From NCBI GenBank assembly GCA_934754505.1, contig CAKVIE010000001.1, forward strand, positions 1 through 64,000: a stretch of DNA of 64,000 nucleotides, read 5' to 3'. Every line of letters begins with the position of its first letter. Positions within the stretch are counted from its first letter, which is position 1. Shown here piece by piece: positions 26,634-34,805 of the stretch. The notes below the pieces were generated by a model, which searched no databases, was not told the origin of the DNA, and saw only the letters and a program-made list of their open reading frames with translations. Both the position numbers and the translations under genes were made by a program. Origin of the DNA: an uncultured Candidatus Melainabacteria bacterium. Lineage in GTDB: Bacteria; Cyanobacteriota; Vampirovibrionia; Gastranaerophilales; Gastranaerophilaceae.

Positions 26634-27659
26634 CTAAAATGGTCTTTTAAACAGTTTTCTCAAGAAAAAATTTATCGCAAATCTTGTATGACTGCTTTTT
26701 AATACTGTTTCTATAATAGTAAATGTTCTTTTATCGTGAATTTTGTTTTCGGGATTTTCTATGTAATATCTGAATTGCGAAAAATCTGACTGCATTGTTT
26801 TGAAAAATTCTTTTTTATACTTTTTCTTTATCTCATCGTAAAAATGCAATACGGAATAAACTTCAAAACGCATATATTCATTTTCAATTTCATCAAAAAT
26901 ACCTAATTTTATCAAATCTTCTTTCAATAAATGATATAGTTTGAAACAGTCAAAAGATGTTCTGTCCTTCAAGTTGCTCGAGGAATTAAATCTGTTTACC
27001 GTGTAATAGACCAATCGTTCGTCTAAAATGGTTATTTTTTTTGCTCTGAAAACTGCTCTCAAGGTGAAAACGTCGTCTTCACAAAACATGCCCGCAGGAA
27101 ATTCTATGCCGTTGTCAACCAAGAAGGATTTTTTGTAAATTTTATCCCAAATAACGTTTCTTCTGTTGAATAAATCAATTTTGTCACGAAAATCCTTATA
27201 GCAGTATCCGTCGTGAAAAACCTTTGGCAAGGTTGCATAATTTGCACAGAATTCTATATTCGGTAAGGTTATATCTTTACCGTCTTCAATCAGAAAAAAC
27301 TTGCAAACCGTCATATCTGATTTGTCTTTGACGATTTTATTATACATTTTTTCGACACAATCACAGCTGTATTTGTCATCTACGTCTAAAAACATTATGT
27401 AATCAGCTTTTGCTTCTTGTATGCCGATATTTCTTGCAAAACCTTGTTTTCGATTTTCCTTGAGAGAAATAAGTTTTACTCTGTTATCCCTTTGGCATTC
27501 AGCAAGAATTTTTTCTCTTGTATCGTCTGTCGATTTATCATCAACTACAATTATCTCAATGTCGTCCATTGTTTGAGAGGTGCAGTTTCTTATACAGTCT
27601 TTTATGTATTTTGACTCGTTATATACCGGTATAATTACGGATACTTTGGGTTTTGTCAT
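26634..27659 (-). CDS. Family 2 glycosyltransferase
   Basis: 341-aa GT-A fold transferase. The N-terminus VSVIIPVYNESKYIKDCI...IVVDDKSTDDT binds nucleotide sugar, and the DXD-type motif is FLDVDDKYSCD (about 92-102). FPAGMFCEDDVFTLRAV contributes the catalytic acidic region. The ~100-residue basic C-terminus could be membrane-associated. It stands between the HU terminator and the ATP-grasp operon. The acceptor is unknown; cell-surface polysaccharide is likely. Confidence 0.88.
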   Translation of the reverse strand: MTKPKVSVIIPVYNESKYIKDCIRNCTSQTMDDIEIIVVDDKSTDDTREKILAECQRDNRVKLISLKENRKQGFARNIGIQEAKADYIMFLDVDDKYSCDCVEKMYNKIVKDKSDMTVCKFFLIEDGKDITLPNIEFCANYATLPKVFHDGYCYKDFRDKIDLFNRRNVIWDKIYKKSFLVDNGIEFPAGMFCEDDVFTLRAVFRAKKITILDERLVYYTVNRFNSSSNLKDRTSFDCFKLYHLLKEDLIKLGIFDEIENEYMRFEVYSVLHFYDEIKKKYKKEFFKTMQSDFSQFRYYIENPENKIHDKRTFTIIETVLKSSHTRFAINFFLRKLFKRPF

Positions 27660-27692
27660 GAAAATCTCTTGTTGCTTTTTGCTTTATTTAAA

Positions 27693-27728
27693 CATAAAAA
27701 AACCGCTCTTTAAAGAACGATTTTTTTA
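27693..27728. terminator. Bidirectional terminator downstream of HU
   Basis: Stem accgctcttt / aaagaacgat (27702-27721) with A run on one side and T run on the other. It serves the HU gene on the minus strand. Confidence 0.75.
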
Positions 27729-27751
27729 AATGCTTTTTATTCAGTAAAAAA

Positions 27752-28030
27752 CTATTTTCCGTTAACAATGTCTTTGAATTTTTTACCGGCTGAGAATACA
27801 GGAGCAACTTTTTCAGGAATTTTAATTGCTGCACCTGTTTGAGGGTTGCGACCCAATCTTTCAGCTCTTTTTCTTGATTCAAATGTGCCAAAGCCTACTA
27901 ATGTTACTTTTTTACCGTCTGCTACTGATTTTTGAACAATATCCATAAATGCATTTATGATATCAGCTGCTTCTTTTTGTGTAACTTTTGCTTTTTTTGA
28001 TACTTCTTGTACTAAATCTTCTTTGTTCAT
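27752..28030 (-). CDS. hup: HU-type nucleoid protein
   Basis: 92-aa HU/IHF-family DNA-bending protein. The N-terminal helices (MNKEDLVQEVSKKAKVTQKEA) are followed by the signature GFGTFESRKRAERLGRNPQTG and the minor-groove proline arm IKIPEKVAPVFSAGKKFKDIVN. Length is typical. Transcribed alone from a near-consensus promoter, with an AAGGAG Shine-Dalgarno and its own terminator. Confidence 0.96.
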   Translation of the reverse strand: MNKEDLVQEVSKKAKVTQKEAADIINAFMDIVQKSVADGKKVTLVGFGTFESRKRAERLGRNPQTGAAIKIPEKVAPVFSAGKKFKDIVNGK

Positions 28031-28072
28031 TGTAAAATCTCCTTCTTTGTCTGTCTGGCGTTTACAAATGTT

Positions 28073-28101
28073 ATTATAACTGAATTTCAGAAGTTTGCAA
28101 G
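28073..28101 (-). promoter_or_regulatory. Promoter of the HU gene (TTGCAA-17-TATAAT)
   Basis: Minus strand TTGCAA (28101-28096), 17 bases, TATAAT (28078-28073), about 43 bases before the ATG at 28030. Near-consensus sigma-70-type. Confidence 0.8.
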
Positions 28102-28121
28102 TCCTTTACGTTTATTAACAA

Positions 28122-28150
28122 AAGGTTTTCGGGGTTTCCCCGAAAACCCG
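28122..28150 (-). terminator. Terminator of lysS
   Basis: A perfect 11-bp stem, ggttttcgggg / ccccgaaaacc, around TTT (28125-28149), followed on the minus strand by TTTTG, shortly after the lysS stop. Confidence 0.78.
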
Positions 28151-28163
28151 ATAATAGCTTGAT

Positions 28164-29642
28164 TTATTTGTTTCTCATTGTTGGGAATGCAATGACATCA
28201 CGTATTGTCGGTGAATCGGTTAAGAGCATTACAACTCTGTCTATACCTATTCCCATGCCGCCTGCAGGAGGCATTCCGTATTCTAATGCTGTGATGAAGT
28301 CTTCATCAATATCCATCGATTCTTCGTCACCTGCAGCCTTTGCTCTTGCTTGAGCTTCAAATCTGCTTCTTTGATCTAACGGGTCTGTTAATTCAGAGAA
28401 TGCGTTACAAATTTCCCAACCGTTGATTCTTGTTTCAAATCTTTCCGTTAATCTCGGATTATCTCTGTGAACTTTTGCAAGCGGTGATATATCTCTCGGA
28501 TAGTCGATAATATGTGTCGGTTGAATTAAGTGCGGTTCAACTTTTTCTTCGAAAATTCTTTCAAGAACCTTGCCCCAATTATCACAATCTTCAACGTCAA
28601 TATGTAATTCATTTGCTTTTTGAACTGCTTCTTCGTAATTTACAACGCTTGAAAAATCCATGCCCGTATATTCTGAAATAGCCCCTATCATTGTTTTTCT
28701 GTCCCATGGCGGAGTTAAGTCAATTTCTTTTCCGCAATAAGTGATTTTTGTTGTACCCAAAACGTCCATTGCGACTGAAGAAATCATATTTTCAATAAGA
28801 GCCATCATTTCGTTGTAATCAACGTATGCTTGGTACATTTCAATCATTGTAAATTCCGGGTTGTGACGAGTGTCGATACCTTCGTTTCTGAAATTTCTGT
28901 TGAGTTCAAAAATCTTTTCTGACAAGCCTCCGACCAAAAGTCTTTTTAAGTGAAGTTCCGGAGCGATACGGAGAGCCAAATCCATATCAAGAGCGTTATG
29001 GTGAGTCATAAACGGTCTTGCATTTGCTCCTGATGCTTTCATGTGAAGCATCGGTGTTTCGACTTCCAAAAATCCTTGGTTTACAAGATATTCTCTGATT
29101 TTTGTAATGATTTTGCTTCTTACTCTGAATGTTTGTCTTACTTTTTCATTCATAATCAAGTCGATATATCTTTGACGGTAACGAGTTTCAACGTCTGTTA
29201 AACCGTGGAATTTTTCAGGTAAGGCTCTTAATGATTTTGTCAAAAGGCTTACTTCTTTTACCTTTAAACTGAGTTCGCCTCTCGGAGTACGTCTTACTGT
29301 GCCCCAACAACCTATGATGTCACCTATATCAAGAAGTTTTAATTCCTTGAATTTATCAGCTCCCATATTTTCTTTGTGGCAGAATAACTGGATTTTTCCG
29401 CTGTCATCTTGCAAATCCATGAACATTCCCGAATTTCTTATTGCGGTAATTCTTCCTGCAACTGCGTACCAATCCTCTGTTTCCGTTCCTGCTTCAAGAT
29501 TTTCATATTTTTCGTGTAATGTTTTTGCATTTATATTTTTATCAAAAGAATATTTAAAAGGGTTTATTCCTCTGTCTGCTATATCCGTTAGCTTTTGTAT
29601 TCTTGTTTTTCGGACGTGATCTGCATTTTCTTTTTCTTCCAT
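28164..29642 (-). CDS. lysS: Lysyl-tRNA synthetase (class II)
   Basis: 492-aa class II LysRS. The OB-fold anticodon-binding domain spans about 50-150 (VAGRITAIRNSGMFMDLQD). Motif 2 is NRNFRNEGIDTRHNPEFTMI and motif 3 is GMGIGIDRVVMLL. An ELTDPLDQRSRFEAQ segment is characteristic of LysS. A GGAGG Shine-Dalgarno is 5 bases before the ATG. It is monocistronic, with a terminator between it and HU. Confidence 0.97.
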   Translation of the reverse strand: MEEKENADHVRKTRIQKLTDIADRGINPFKYSFDKNINAKTLHEKYENLEAGTETEDWYAVAGRITAIRNSGMFMDLQDDSGKIQLFCHKENMGADKFKELKLLDIGDIIGCWGTVRRTPRGELSLKVKEVSLLTKSLRALPEKFHGLTDVETRYRQRYIDLIMNEKVRQTFRVRSKIITKIREYLVNQGFLEVETPMLHMKASGANARPFMTHHNALDMDLALRIAPELHLKRLLVGGLSEKIFELNRNFRNEGIDTRHNPEFTMIEMYQAYVDYNEMMALIENMISSVAMDVLGTTKITYCGKEIDLTPPWDRKTMIGAISEYTGMDFSSVVNYEEAVQKANELHIDVEDCDNWGKVLERIFEEKVEPHLIQPTHIIDYPRDISPLAKVHRDNPRLTERFETRINGWEICNAFSELTDPLDQRSRFEAQARAKAAGDEESMDIDEDFITALEYGMPPAGGMGIGIDRVVMLLTDSPTIRDVIAFPTMRNK

Positions 29643-29727
29643 TGTTCCTCCGTATGTAAGCTGATTTATTTTAATTTTACATCAAACATTCTTTTTGAGA
29701 TAATTTTATTATCAAAAGGTTTTTATT

Positions 29728-30657
29728 ATGTCAAATAAATTTAGCGAAAACGGTGCCATTATCCCCGAAAATATTATGAAAAAAGATGCAGATGTTGAAT
29801 CCGTTGCTATTGCCTGCTCTCAAATGTATAATGATGAAGTCCTTTGGCAAAAAGAATCTATGTTTCACTCAATCGCCGTCTGCCAAAATAATATCGGACG
29901 ATTTCTCCGCTATGGAATCAGCTTTCAGGCGGGCATGATTGAGTCTGAATTTTATAAAGGTAATATTCCCTATTTGAATTATTTTTTAATTCCTTATTTG
30001 ATAAATCCGAAAGCTCAAAAAATTCTTGTTATCGGCTTTGGAACGGGGATTTTGGTAAAACAGCTCGAAAAAATTTATAAAGACCTTAAACAATTTGATG
30101 CTGTTGATATTGAAGAAAATATTCTTTCTATCGCAACGGAGTTTTTTGATTTTAAACAAAGTGAAAAATTCAATTTTTATCTTCAAGATGCACTTGTTTA
30201 TCTTCGCAATAACAAAACCAAATATGACCTTATAATCGTTGATGTTGCGGGTAATGAAGGGGTTGACGAGCGGTTTTTTGAAGATGATTTTTTCAAAAAT
30301 ATAAAAAAATCTCTTAAGAAAAACGGTATTTTTGCGTTTAATTCCTGTGCTAATACTGATTTTGCCGAAAGTGAAGATGAATTTTTCGGATTTACTATTA
30401 AAAAGTACAAACAACACTTCAAAAATTTTGCTGTATTTGACGGTAAAACCTCGGACAGGCTTTATTATAAGGTATTTTTTGATATCAATGAAAGAGTTAT
30501 TGATGTCACAAATGCGATTTTTATTGCATCGGATAAAAATTTAGATGAAAAAATGTTTATTTCGCCAAATAAAAATGATGTGAAAACGGTTTTGGATATT
30601 GGTGTTTCGATAAACGATTATTTGAGAGATTTGCACAAAATATACAGACAGGACTAA
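29728..30657 (+). CDS. Spermidine-synthase-like methyltransferase-fold protein
   Basis: 309 aa with a SAM/decarboxylated-SAM-binding Rossmann core: motif I KILVIGFGTGILVKQL (about 95-110), the acidic residue in FDAVDIEENILS, a DALVYLRNNK segment and DLIIVDVAG. This pattern matches the polyamine aminopropyltransferase (SpeE) superfamily, but the catalytic acidic cluster of true spermidine synthases is only partly present, so the reaction is unsure. The N-terminal 90 residues and C-terminal 60 residues are not recognised. AAAGG Shine-Dalgarno. Confidence 0.72.
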   Translation: MSNKFSENGAIIPENIMKKDADVESVAIACSQMYNDEVLWQKESMFHSIAVCQNNIGRFLRYGISFQAGMIESEFYKGNIPYLNYFLIPYLINPKAQKILVIGFGTGILVKQLEKIYKDLKQFDAVDIEENILSIATEFFDFKQSEKFNFYLQDALVYLRNNKTKYDLIIVDVAGNEGVDERFFEDDFFKNIKKSLKKNGIFAFNSCANTDFAESEDEFFGFTIKKYKQHFKNFAVFDGKTSDRLYYKVFFDINERVIDVTNAIFIASDKNLDEKMFISPNKNDVKTVLDIGVSINDYLRDLHKIYRQD

Positions 30658-30737
30658 TTTGCTTTCTGTAAAAATATACTTTTGTCTAATGTTTTACAAC
30701 TTTTTGTTCTCTATTCTCTTTTAAAAGAGAGGTTTTT

Positions 30738-30914
30738 ATGGATAAAAATTTAGAGAATAAAAATGAATGTAAAGAGTTTATGATTTTTACGGAAGATTTT
30801 TGCTTCAAATTTTCCGATTGCAATGATAATCAAAAGTGCGGCGGCTGCAGCGGTTTTGCTGATTTGTTCAAATGGCTGACAGATAAATCTTCCGAAAAAC
30901 AAAGTTTCTTTTGA
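30738..30914 (+). CDS. 58-aa cysteine-rich small protein
   Basis: A short ORF with a good Shine-Dalgarno (GAGAGG, 5 bases before the ATG). It has five cysteines (C11, C22, C28, C34, C37), including CGGC, in an acidic helical context (MDKNLENKNECKEF...DFCFKFSDC...KCGGCSGFADLFKWL). The spacing could bind zinc or an Fe-S cluster. It directly follows the spermidine-synthase-like gene and converges on a radical SAM gene. Function unknown. Confidence 0.6.
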   Translation: MDKNLENKNECKEFMIFTEDFCFKFSDCNDNQKCGGCSGFADLFKWLTDKSSEKQSFF

Positions 30915-30956
30915 TTTTGTCATTGAATAATGATTGGCAGAAAATTGAAGAAAATT

Positions 30957-31982
30957 TTAATCAATATTTTCTCTTTGGATTTGTTTTAAAACTTCTGATA
31001 AATTATTATTGTGCGTTTCTGTGAATACTTTATCGTGCAATACTTCTACTAATTTTTGATGCTCTGGATGATTTTTGTCTATGATAACCCATTCCGGGTG
31101 TTTTTGACAACTTTGAAGCTGTTCATCCGAGTATTCCGAAATATACCAATCTGCATTCAAGTTTTCTGCAAATCTTATAAAATCGGGGATATCTTGGTAA
31201 TTTAATGATGTTGTAACAAATAATAAAGTTATTCCAAAATCGTATTTTTTTCTTAATTCCGATAAATAATGAATGTTTTTCATTAATTTGTCGTAATATA
31301 ATTCTCCATTTCTAATTATCTTTGCATAAGTTTCTTTATGGGCGGAATGGATTGACATTTTTACACTATAAAGATTATCAAGAATTCCTAAACTTTTTAA
31401 ATTGTTTTCATCAAGAAGTGTACCATTTGTAAAAATTTCAAACTTAATATTAGGATAGGTTTCGTGAATTCTTTTTATCAAAAGTCTGCTGTGTCTTGAA
31501 GCAATCGGATCACCGTTTGCACTGATAGATACATATTCTGCATCTTTTAACATCGGAAGAAATTTTGTTTCTATTTGTTCGTTCATTGTTTTTAGTTCTT
31601 CTTCAGTATTTCGCCAAATACTGTCACGACAAATAATGCAGGCTATATTACATTCTTTATCATGACAAAAAGAAACATGTTTAGGATACTTTTTCATTAC
31701 TAAAGAAATATCTTCTTCTTCTCTGTCAAATCTCTTATCGAAATTTTTTAATCGTAAATAAGGGCAAGCATTTTTATTACAAAGTGAATAATCTTCATTA
31801 ATTACGTTTGCTCTTATTTTTTGTGCCGTTTCGGAATTCCAAACTTCTTCAAAAGAATTTTGATAAATATTTCCGAATTTTACAGGTAAATGAAATTTAC
31901 AACAACAATAAATGTCTCCAAATTTATCAATTTCAACTTTTGCGAAAGGATGATTACATATATTTTTTCCATTATAATTCAT
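30957..31982 (-). CDS. Radical SAM protein with N-terminal SPASM-like cysteine domain
   Basis: 341 aa. The radical SAM motif CX3CX2C is C111, C115, C118 (ECNIACIICRD), unusually far from the N-terminus. Before it is a Cys-rich segment (C9, C26-28, C68, C73) with GNIYQNSFEEVWNS, the wording of a SPASM domain that normally follows the core. SANGDP and EIFTNGTLLD belong to the barrel. An AGAGGT Shine-Dalgarno supports the start. It lies 8 bases after the aminotransferase gene and is probably co-transcribed with it. Substrate unknown. Confidence 0.83.
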   Translation of the reverse strand: MNYNGKNICNHPFAKVEIDKFGDIYCCCKFHLPVKFGNIYQNSFEEVWNSETAQKIRANVINEDYSLCNKNACPYLRLKNFDKRFDREEEDISLVMKKYPKHVSFCHDKECNIACIICRDSIWRNTEEELKTMNEQIETKFLPMLKDAEYVSISANGDPIASRHSRLLIKRIHETYPNIKFEIFTNGTLLDENNLKSLGILDNLYSVKMSIHSAHKETYAKIIRNGELYYDKLMKNIHYLSELRKKYDFGITLLFVTTSLNYQDIPDFIRFAENLNADWYISEYSDEQLQSCQKHPEWVIIDKNHPEHQKLVEVLHDKVFTETHNNNLSEVLKQIQRENID

Positions 31983-31990
31983 AGATACCT

Positions 31991-33196
31991 CTATTTTGTA
32001 TATTCTTGTAAAATATTTCCAAGTCTTTTTATACCTTCTCGAATTGTTTCGGGAGAAGCATTAGTATAGTTCAAACGCAATGCATTTACGTTCCTTTCCG
32101 TGACATAGAATGGATCGCCCGGAACAAATGCGACTTTATTTTTGATAGCTTTATCAAAAAGTTCCATTGAAGAAACACCTTGCGGCAATGTTACCCACAA
32201 AAACATTCCGCCTTGAGGAGTTGTATGTTTTATTCCTTTCGGGAAAAATTCTTTTACGGCTTCAACCATTGCACTGCTTTGTTCTTTATACAAATTTTTG
32301 ATTTTTGTAATATGTTCGTCAAAATTATTATGCATCAAATAATCCCAAATTACATATTGAGCGAAAATATTTGTGTGTAAGTCTGCCGCCTCTTTTGCGG
32401 TGTTTACGGCTAATAAAAGTTCATCATTCTTCGTTATCATATAACCTAAACGCATTCCGGGGGTGATTGTTTTTGAAAACGAACCGAGTAAAACACTATT
32501 CGTGGTTTTGCCTGCTGCAACGTAGGGAAGCGTTTCTCCTGAAAATCTTAATTCGCCGTAAGGATCATCTTCTATCAAGAGAAAATTATTTTCTTCCATT
32601 ATTTTAAAGAGTTGTTCTCTTTTTTCTGCCGAATAGGAAATGCCTGTCGGGTTTTGGAAGTTCGGAACAATGTATCCGAATTTTATATTTTTCGTTTTGA
32701 CAGCTTCTTTCAATTCTGAAATATTCATACCGTCATTTTCGAGTTCAATTTCGACAAATTCGGGACGGTATTGAGAAAAAGCCTGTAAAGCTCCTAAATA
32801 TCCGGGTTTTTCAACGAGGACTTTATCCCCTTTGTCGATTAAGACTTTTGCAAGTAAATCTAATGCCTGTTGAGAGCCTGTTGTAATTATGATGTTGTTT
32901 TCGGTTATTCCGAGGTTGAATTTTTTGTTATATCTGTCTGCGATATATTTTCTCAAGTCGGGCAAACCTGCAGTTATAGAGTATTGGAAAACTTTGCTGC
33001 CGTATTTTTCGACAACTCGCTGCATAGACTTGCTTAATTCTTTTTCAGGAAATGAAACAGGGTTTGGCATTCCGCCTGCAAATGATATTATCGAGCTGTC
33101 TTGCATCGCTTTTAAAATTGCTCTTATCATTGATGGCGGCGTTGCTTTTGCCTGCATTGATAATATATCGTTAGTTTTCTTTTCTATAACACTCAT
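31991..33196 (-). CDS. PLP-dependent aminotransferase (2-aminoadipate/aromatic type, fold I)
   Basis: 401 aa if started at the ATG at 33196, which has a GGAG Shine-Dalgarno; a longer reading from 33232 would overlap the preceding HAD gene. Motifs: SFAGGMPNPVSFP, TTGSQQALDLLAKVL, PNFQNPTGISYS, LIEDDPYGELRF, GSFSKTITPGMRLGY with the PLP lysine, and ALRLNYTN with the carboxylate-binding Arg. This matches the Aro8/LysN-like group of multi-substrate aminotransferases. It could act on branched-chain, aromatic or aminoadipate substrates. Flanked by HAD and radical SAM genes in one operon. Confidence 0.9.
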   Translation of the reverse strand: MSVIEKKTNDILSMQAKATPPSMIRAILKAMQDSSIISFAGGMPNPVSFPEKELSKSMQRVVEKYGSKVFQYSITAGLPDLRKYIADRYNKKFNLGITENNIIITTGSQQALDLLAKVLIDKGDKVLVEKPGYLGALQAFSQYRPEFVEIELENDGMNISELKEAVKTKNIKFGYIVPNFQNPTGISYSAEKREQLFKIMEENNFLLIEDDPYGELRFSGETLPYVAAGKTTNSVLLGSFSKTITPGMRLGYMITKNDELLLAVNTAKEAADLHTNIFAQYVIWDYLMHNNFDEHITKIKNLYKEQSSAMVEAVKEFFPKGIKHTTPQGGMFLWVTLPQGVSSMELFDKAIKNKVAFVPGDPFYVTERNVNALRLNYTNASPETIREGIKRLGNILQEYTK

Positions 33197-33209
33197 TGTA
33201 ATCTCCGTT

Positions 33210-33884
33210 TTAGCAATTTGCCAATTTTGCACAGTCTTTGAAGTTTGTGATTATTTCTTTTACGCAATCAATTTTTTTGTATAAATCAGGTGATTCTTTT
33301 GATGCAACGGCAATAATTCTTCCGATACCTGCTGCTTCTGCCGCTCTTATACCCGAAATTGCATCTTCAAAAACCGTACAATTTTTAGGTTCAACTTCGA
33401 TATTTTTCGCAGCTGTTAAATAGATATCCGGAGCGGGTTTTCCGGGGATTTTTCCGTCTGAATATACAATTTTATCGATATCAAACCATTTTTCAAGTTT
33501 GAATACATCTATATAAAAATCGACATTCATTTTTTCCGACATTGTTGCTATTGTGTGCGGAATGTTGTTTTTACATAAATAATCAAGAAAATCTTCTACT
33601 CCGTCTGCAAGTTTTGTGTTTTTTTCGTCTTTTTTGCACATTTCTAAATAAATAAGCTCTTTTTCGACGGAATATTTTTCAACTTCTTCTTTTGACGGCT
33701 TTCTGCCTAAAGCGTATGTCAAAATATTTTCATTTGTTCTTCCGAACATGTGATGAATCATTTCATCGTCGCTAAACGGTGTACCTCTTAATTTTTTTGA
33801 CATTTCATACCAAGCATCGTAATGCTTTTGTGAATCCCAAAATAATGTACCGTTAAAATCAAAAATTATACCTTTGTTTTTCAT
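33210..33884 (-). CDS. HAD-superfamily hydrolase, beta-phosphoglucomutase-like
   Basis: 224 aa. Motif I is FDFNGT (nucleophile D9; the usual second Asp is N11), motif II TMSE, motif III KPAPDIYLTAA with Lys, and motif IV FEDAISGIRAA. A helical cap domain occupies about 18-95. It resembles PgmB-type phosphatases/mutases. The Asp-to-Asn change at the general acid/base position may reduce or alter phosphatase activity. GGAG Shine-Dalgarno; first gene of the operon with the aminotransferase and the radical SAM protein. Confidence 0.86.
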   Translation of the reverse strand: MKNKGIIFDFNGTLFWDSQKHYDAWYEMSKKLRGTPFSDDEMIHHMFGRTNENILTYALGRKPSKEEVEKYSVEKELIYLEMCKKDEKNTKLADGVEDFLDYLCKNNIPHTIATMSEKMNVDFYIDVFKLEKWFDIDKIVYSDGKIPGKPAPDIYLTAAKNIEVEPKNCTVFEDAISGIRAAEAAGIGRIIAVASKESPDLYKKIDCVKEIITNFKDCAKLANC

Positions 33885-33952
33885 AATCTTCTCCGTTTAT
33901 AATTATAATACAACACGGCGATTTTATAAACAAAAGTATAATTTTCGTAATG

Positions 33953-34732
33953 TTATTTGATTTCGACCGAAAGGTTTGTAAATTCAATGTCATCATAGTC
34001 GATATATGCGGTTTGAAGCATATTTTTTCCTGCTTTTAAAGTTATTGAATTTTTTTGACCTTGTTTTATCAAACCTCTTGGAATTTCGACTTTTTGGTTA
34101 TCTCCGTTTAACATAAGTTCGCAAATTTTATTTCCGTTACAGTAAATTTCAGGCGGTGAGGCATAAGTTGTCTGTACTCTTGATTGACCTGCCTGAATTG
34201 CTCTCAAGGTATCAATTCCGATAATTGAGCCGATTATCAAATATGCGTTTTCATTTCCGTTTAATTTCGGTATGTCAAAATCTTTCGAGTAAAAAGCTCC
34301 GACAGCCTTTGCTCCGAAATCAGAGGCATTTGCGGAATTCATACTGTAACTGTTGTCGCCCAAGTGAATCATGTCGGTTTCTATGACAATATCTCTCGGG
34401 GCGGATTTTTCTATCCCTATAATTAACGGTTCGTTTCGGTTCTTATCAATAGTCAAAGAAAACGGTTTGTAACCGTCTTTTTGTACGGACAAAATTGTTG
34501 GTGCGTTTATTTTTGCATTTAAGTCAAAACGTCCGTCTTCATCAGTCATTGTGCGGAATTTTAATGCCGGTACCGAAACATTTGCCTGAGGAATGCCTTT
34601 TCCCGTATTTGAATCAATAATTTGATTATAATTTTTCAAATCTTCAATTTTTTGAACTCCGCCTTTTACCGCAGCATTTGCATCTAAAATCAAGAAAAAT
34701 GATAACAAAACAGTTAAAATAATTTTATACAT
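33953..34732 (-). CDS. Exported carboxypeptidase-regulatory-like domain protein
   Basis: 259 aa if started at 34732, where GGGAGG precedes the ATG. A signal peptide is clear: YKIILTVLLSFFLILDANA. A carboxypeptidase-regulatory-like (CarboxypepD_reg) beta-sandwich follows (about 35-115: IDSNTGKGIPQANVSVPALKFRTMTDEDGRFDL), then a C-terminal beta-rich domain ending LQTAYIDYDDIEFTNLSVEIK that resembles a carbohydrate-binding module. Probably periplasmic or surface-located. Monocistronic. Confidence 0.8.
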   Translation of the reverse strand: MYKIILTVLLSFFLILDANAAVKGGVQKIEDLKNYNQIIDSNTGKGIPQANVSVPALKFRTMTDEDGRFDLNAKINAPTILSVQKDGYKPFSLTIDKNRNEPLIIGIEKSAPRDIVIETDMIHLGDNSYSMNSANASDFGAKAVGAFYSKDFDIPKLNGNENAYLIIGSIIGIDTLRAIQAGQSRVQTTYASPPEIYCNGNKICELMLNGDNQKVEIPRGLIKQGQKNSITLKAGKNMLQTAYIDYDDIEFTNLSVEIK

Positions 34733-34805
34733 CGTTCCTCCCGTTATCAAAAATATAACGGAAGTTTATTTCGATTTTATTATCATAAAGTTGAATACGA
34801 TAAGG

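Noticed and set aside
33197..33232. Longer aminotransferase start upstream of 33196
   Set aside because: It would overlap the HAD gene; the ATG at 33196 has its own GGAG Shine-Dalgarno.
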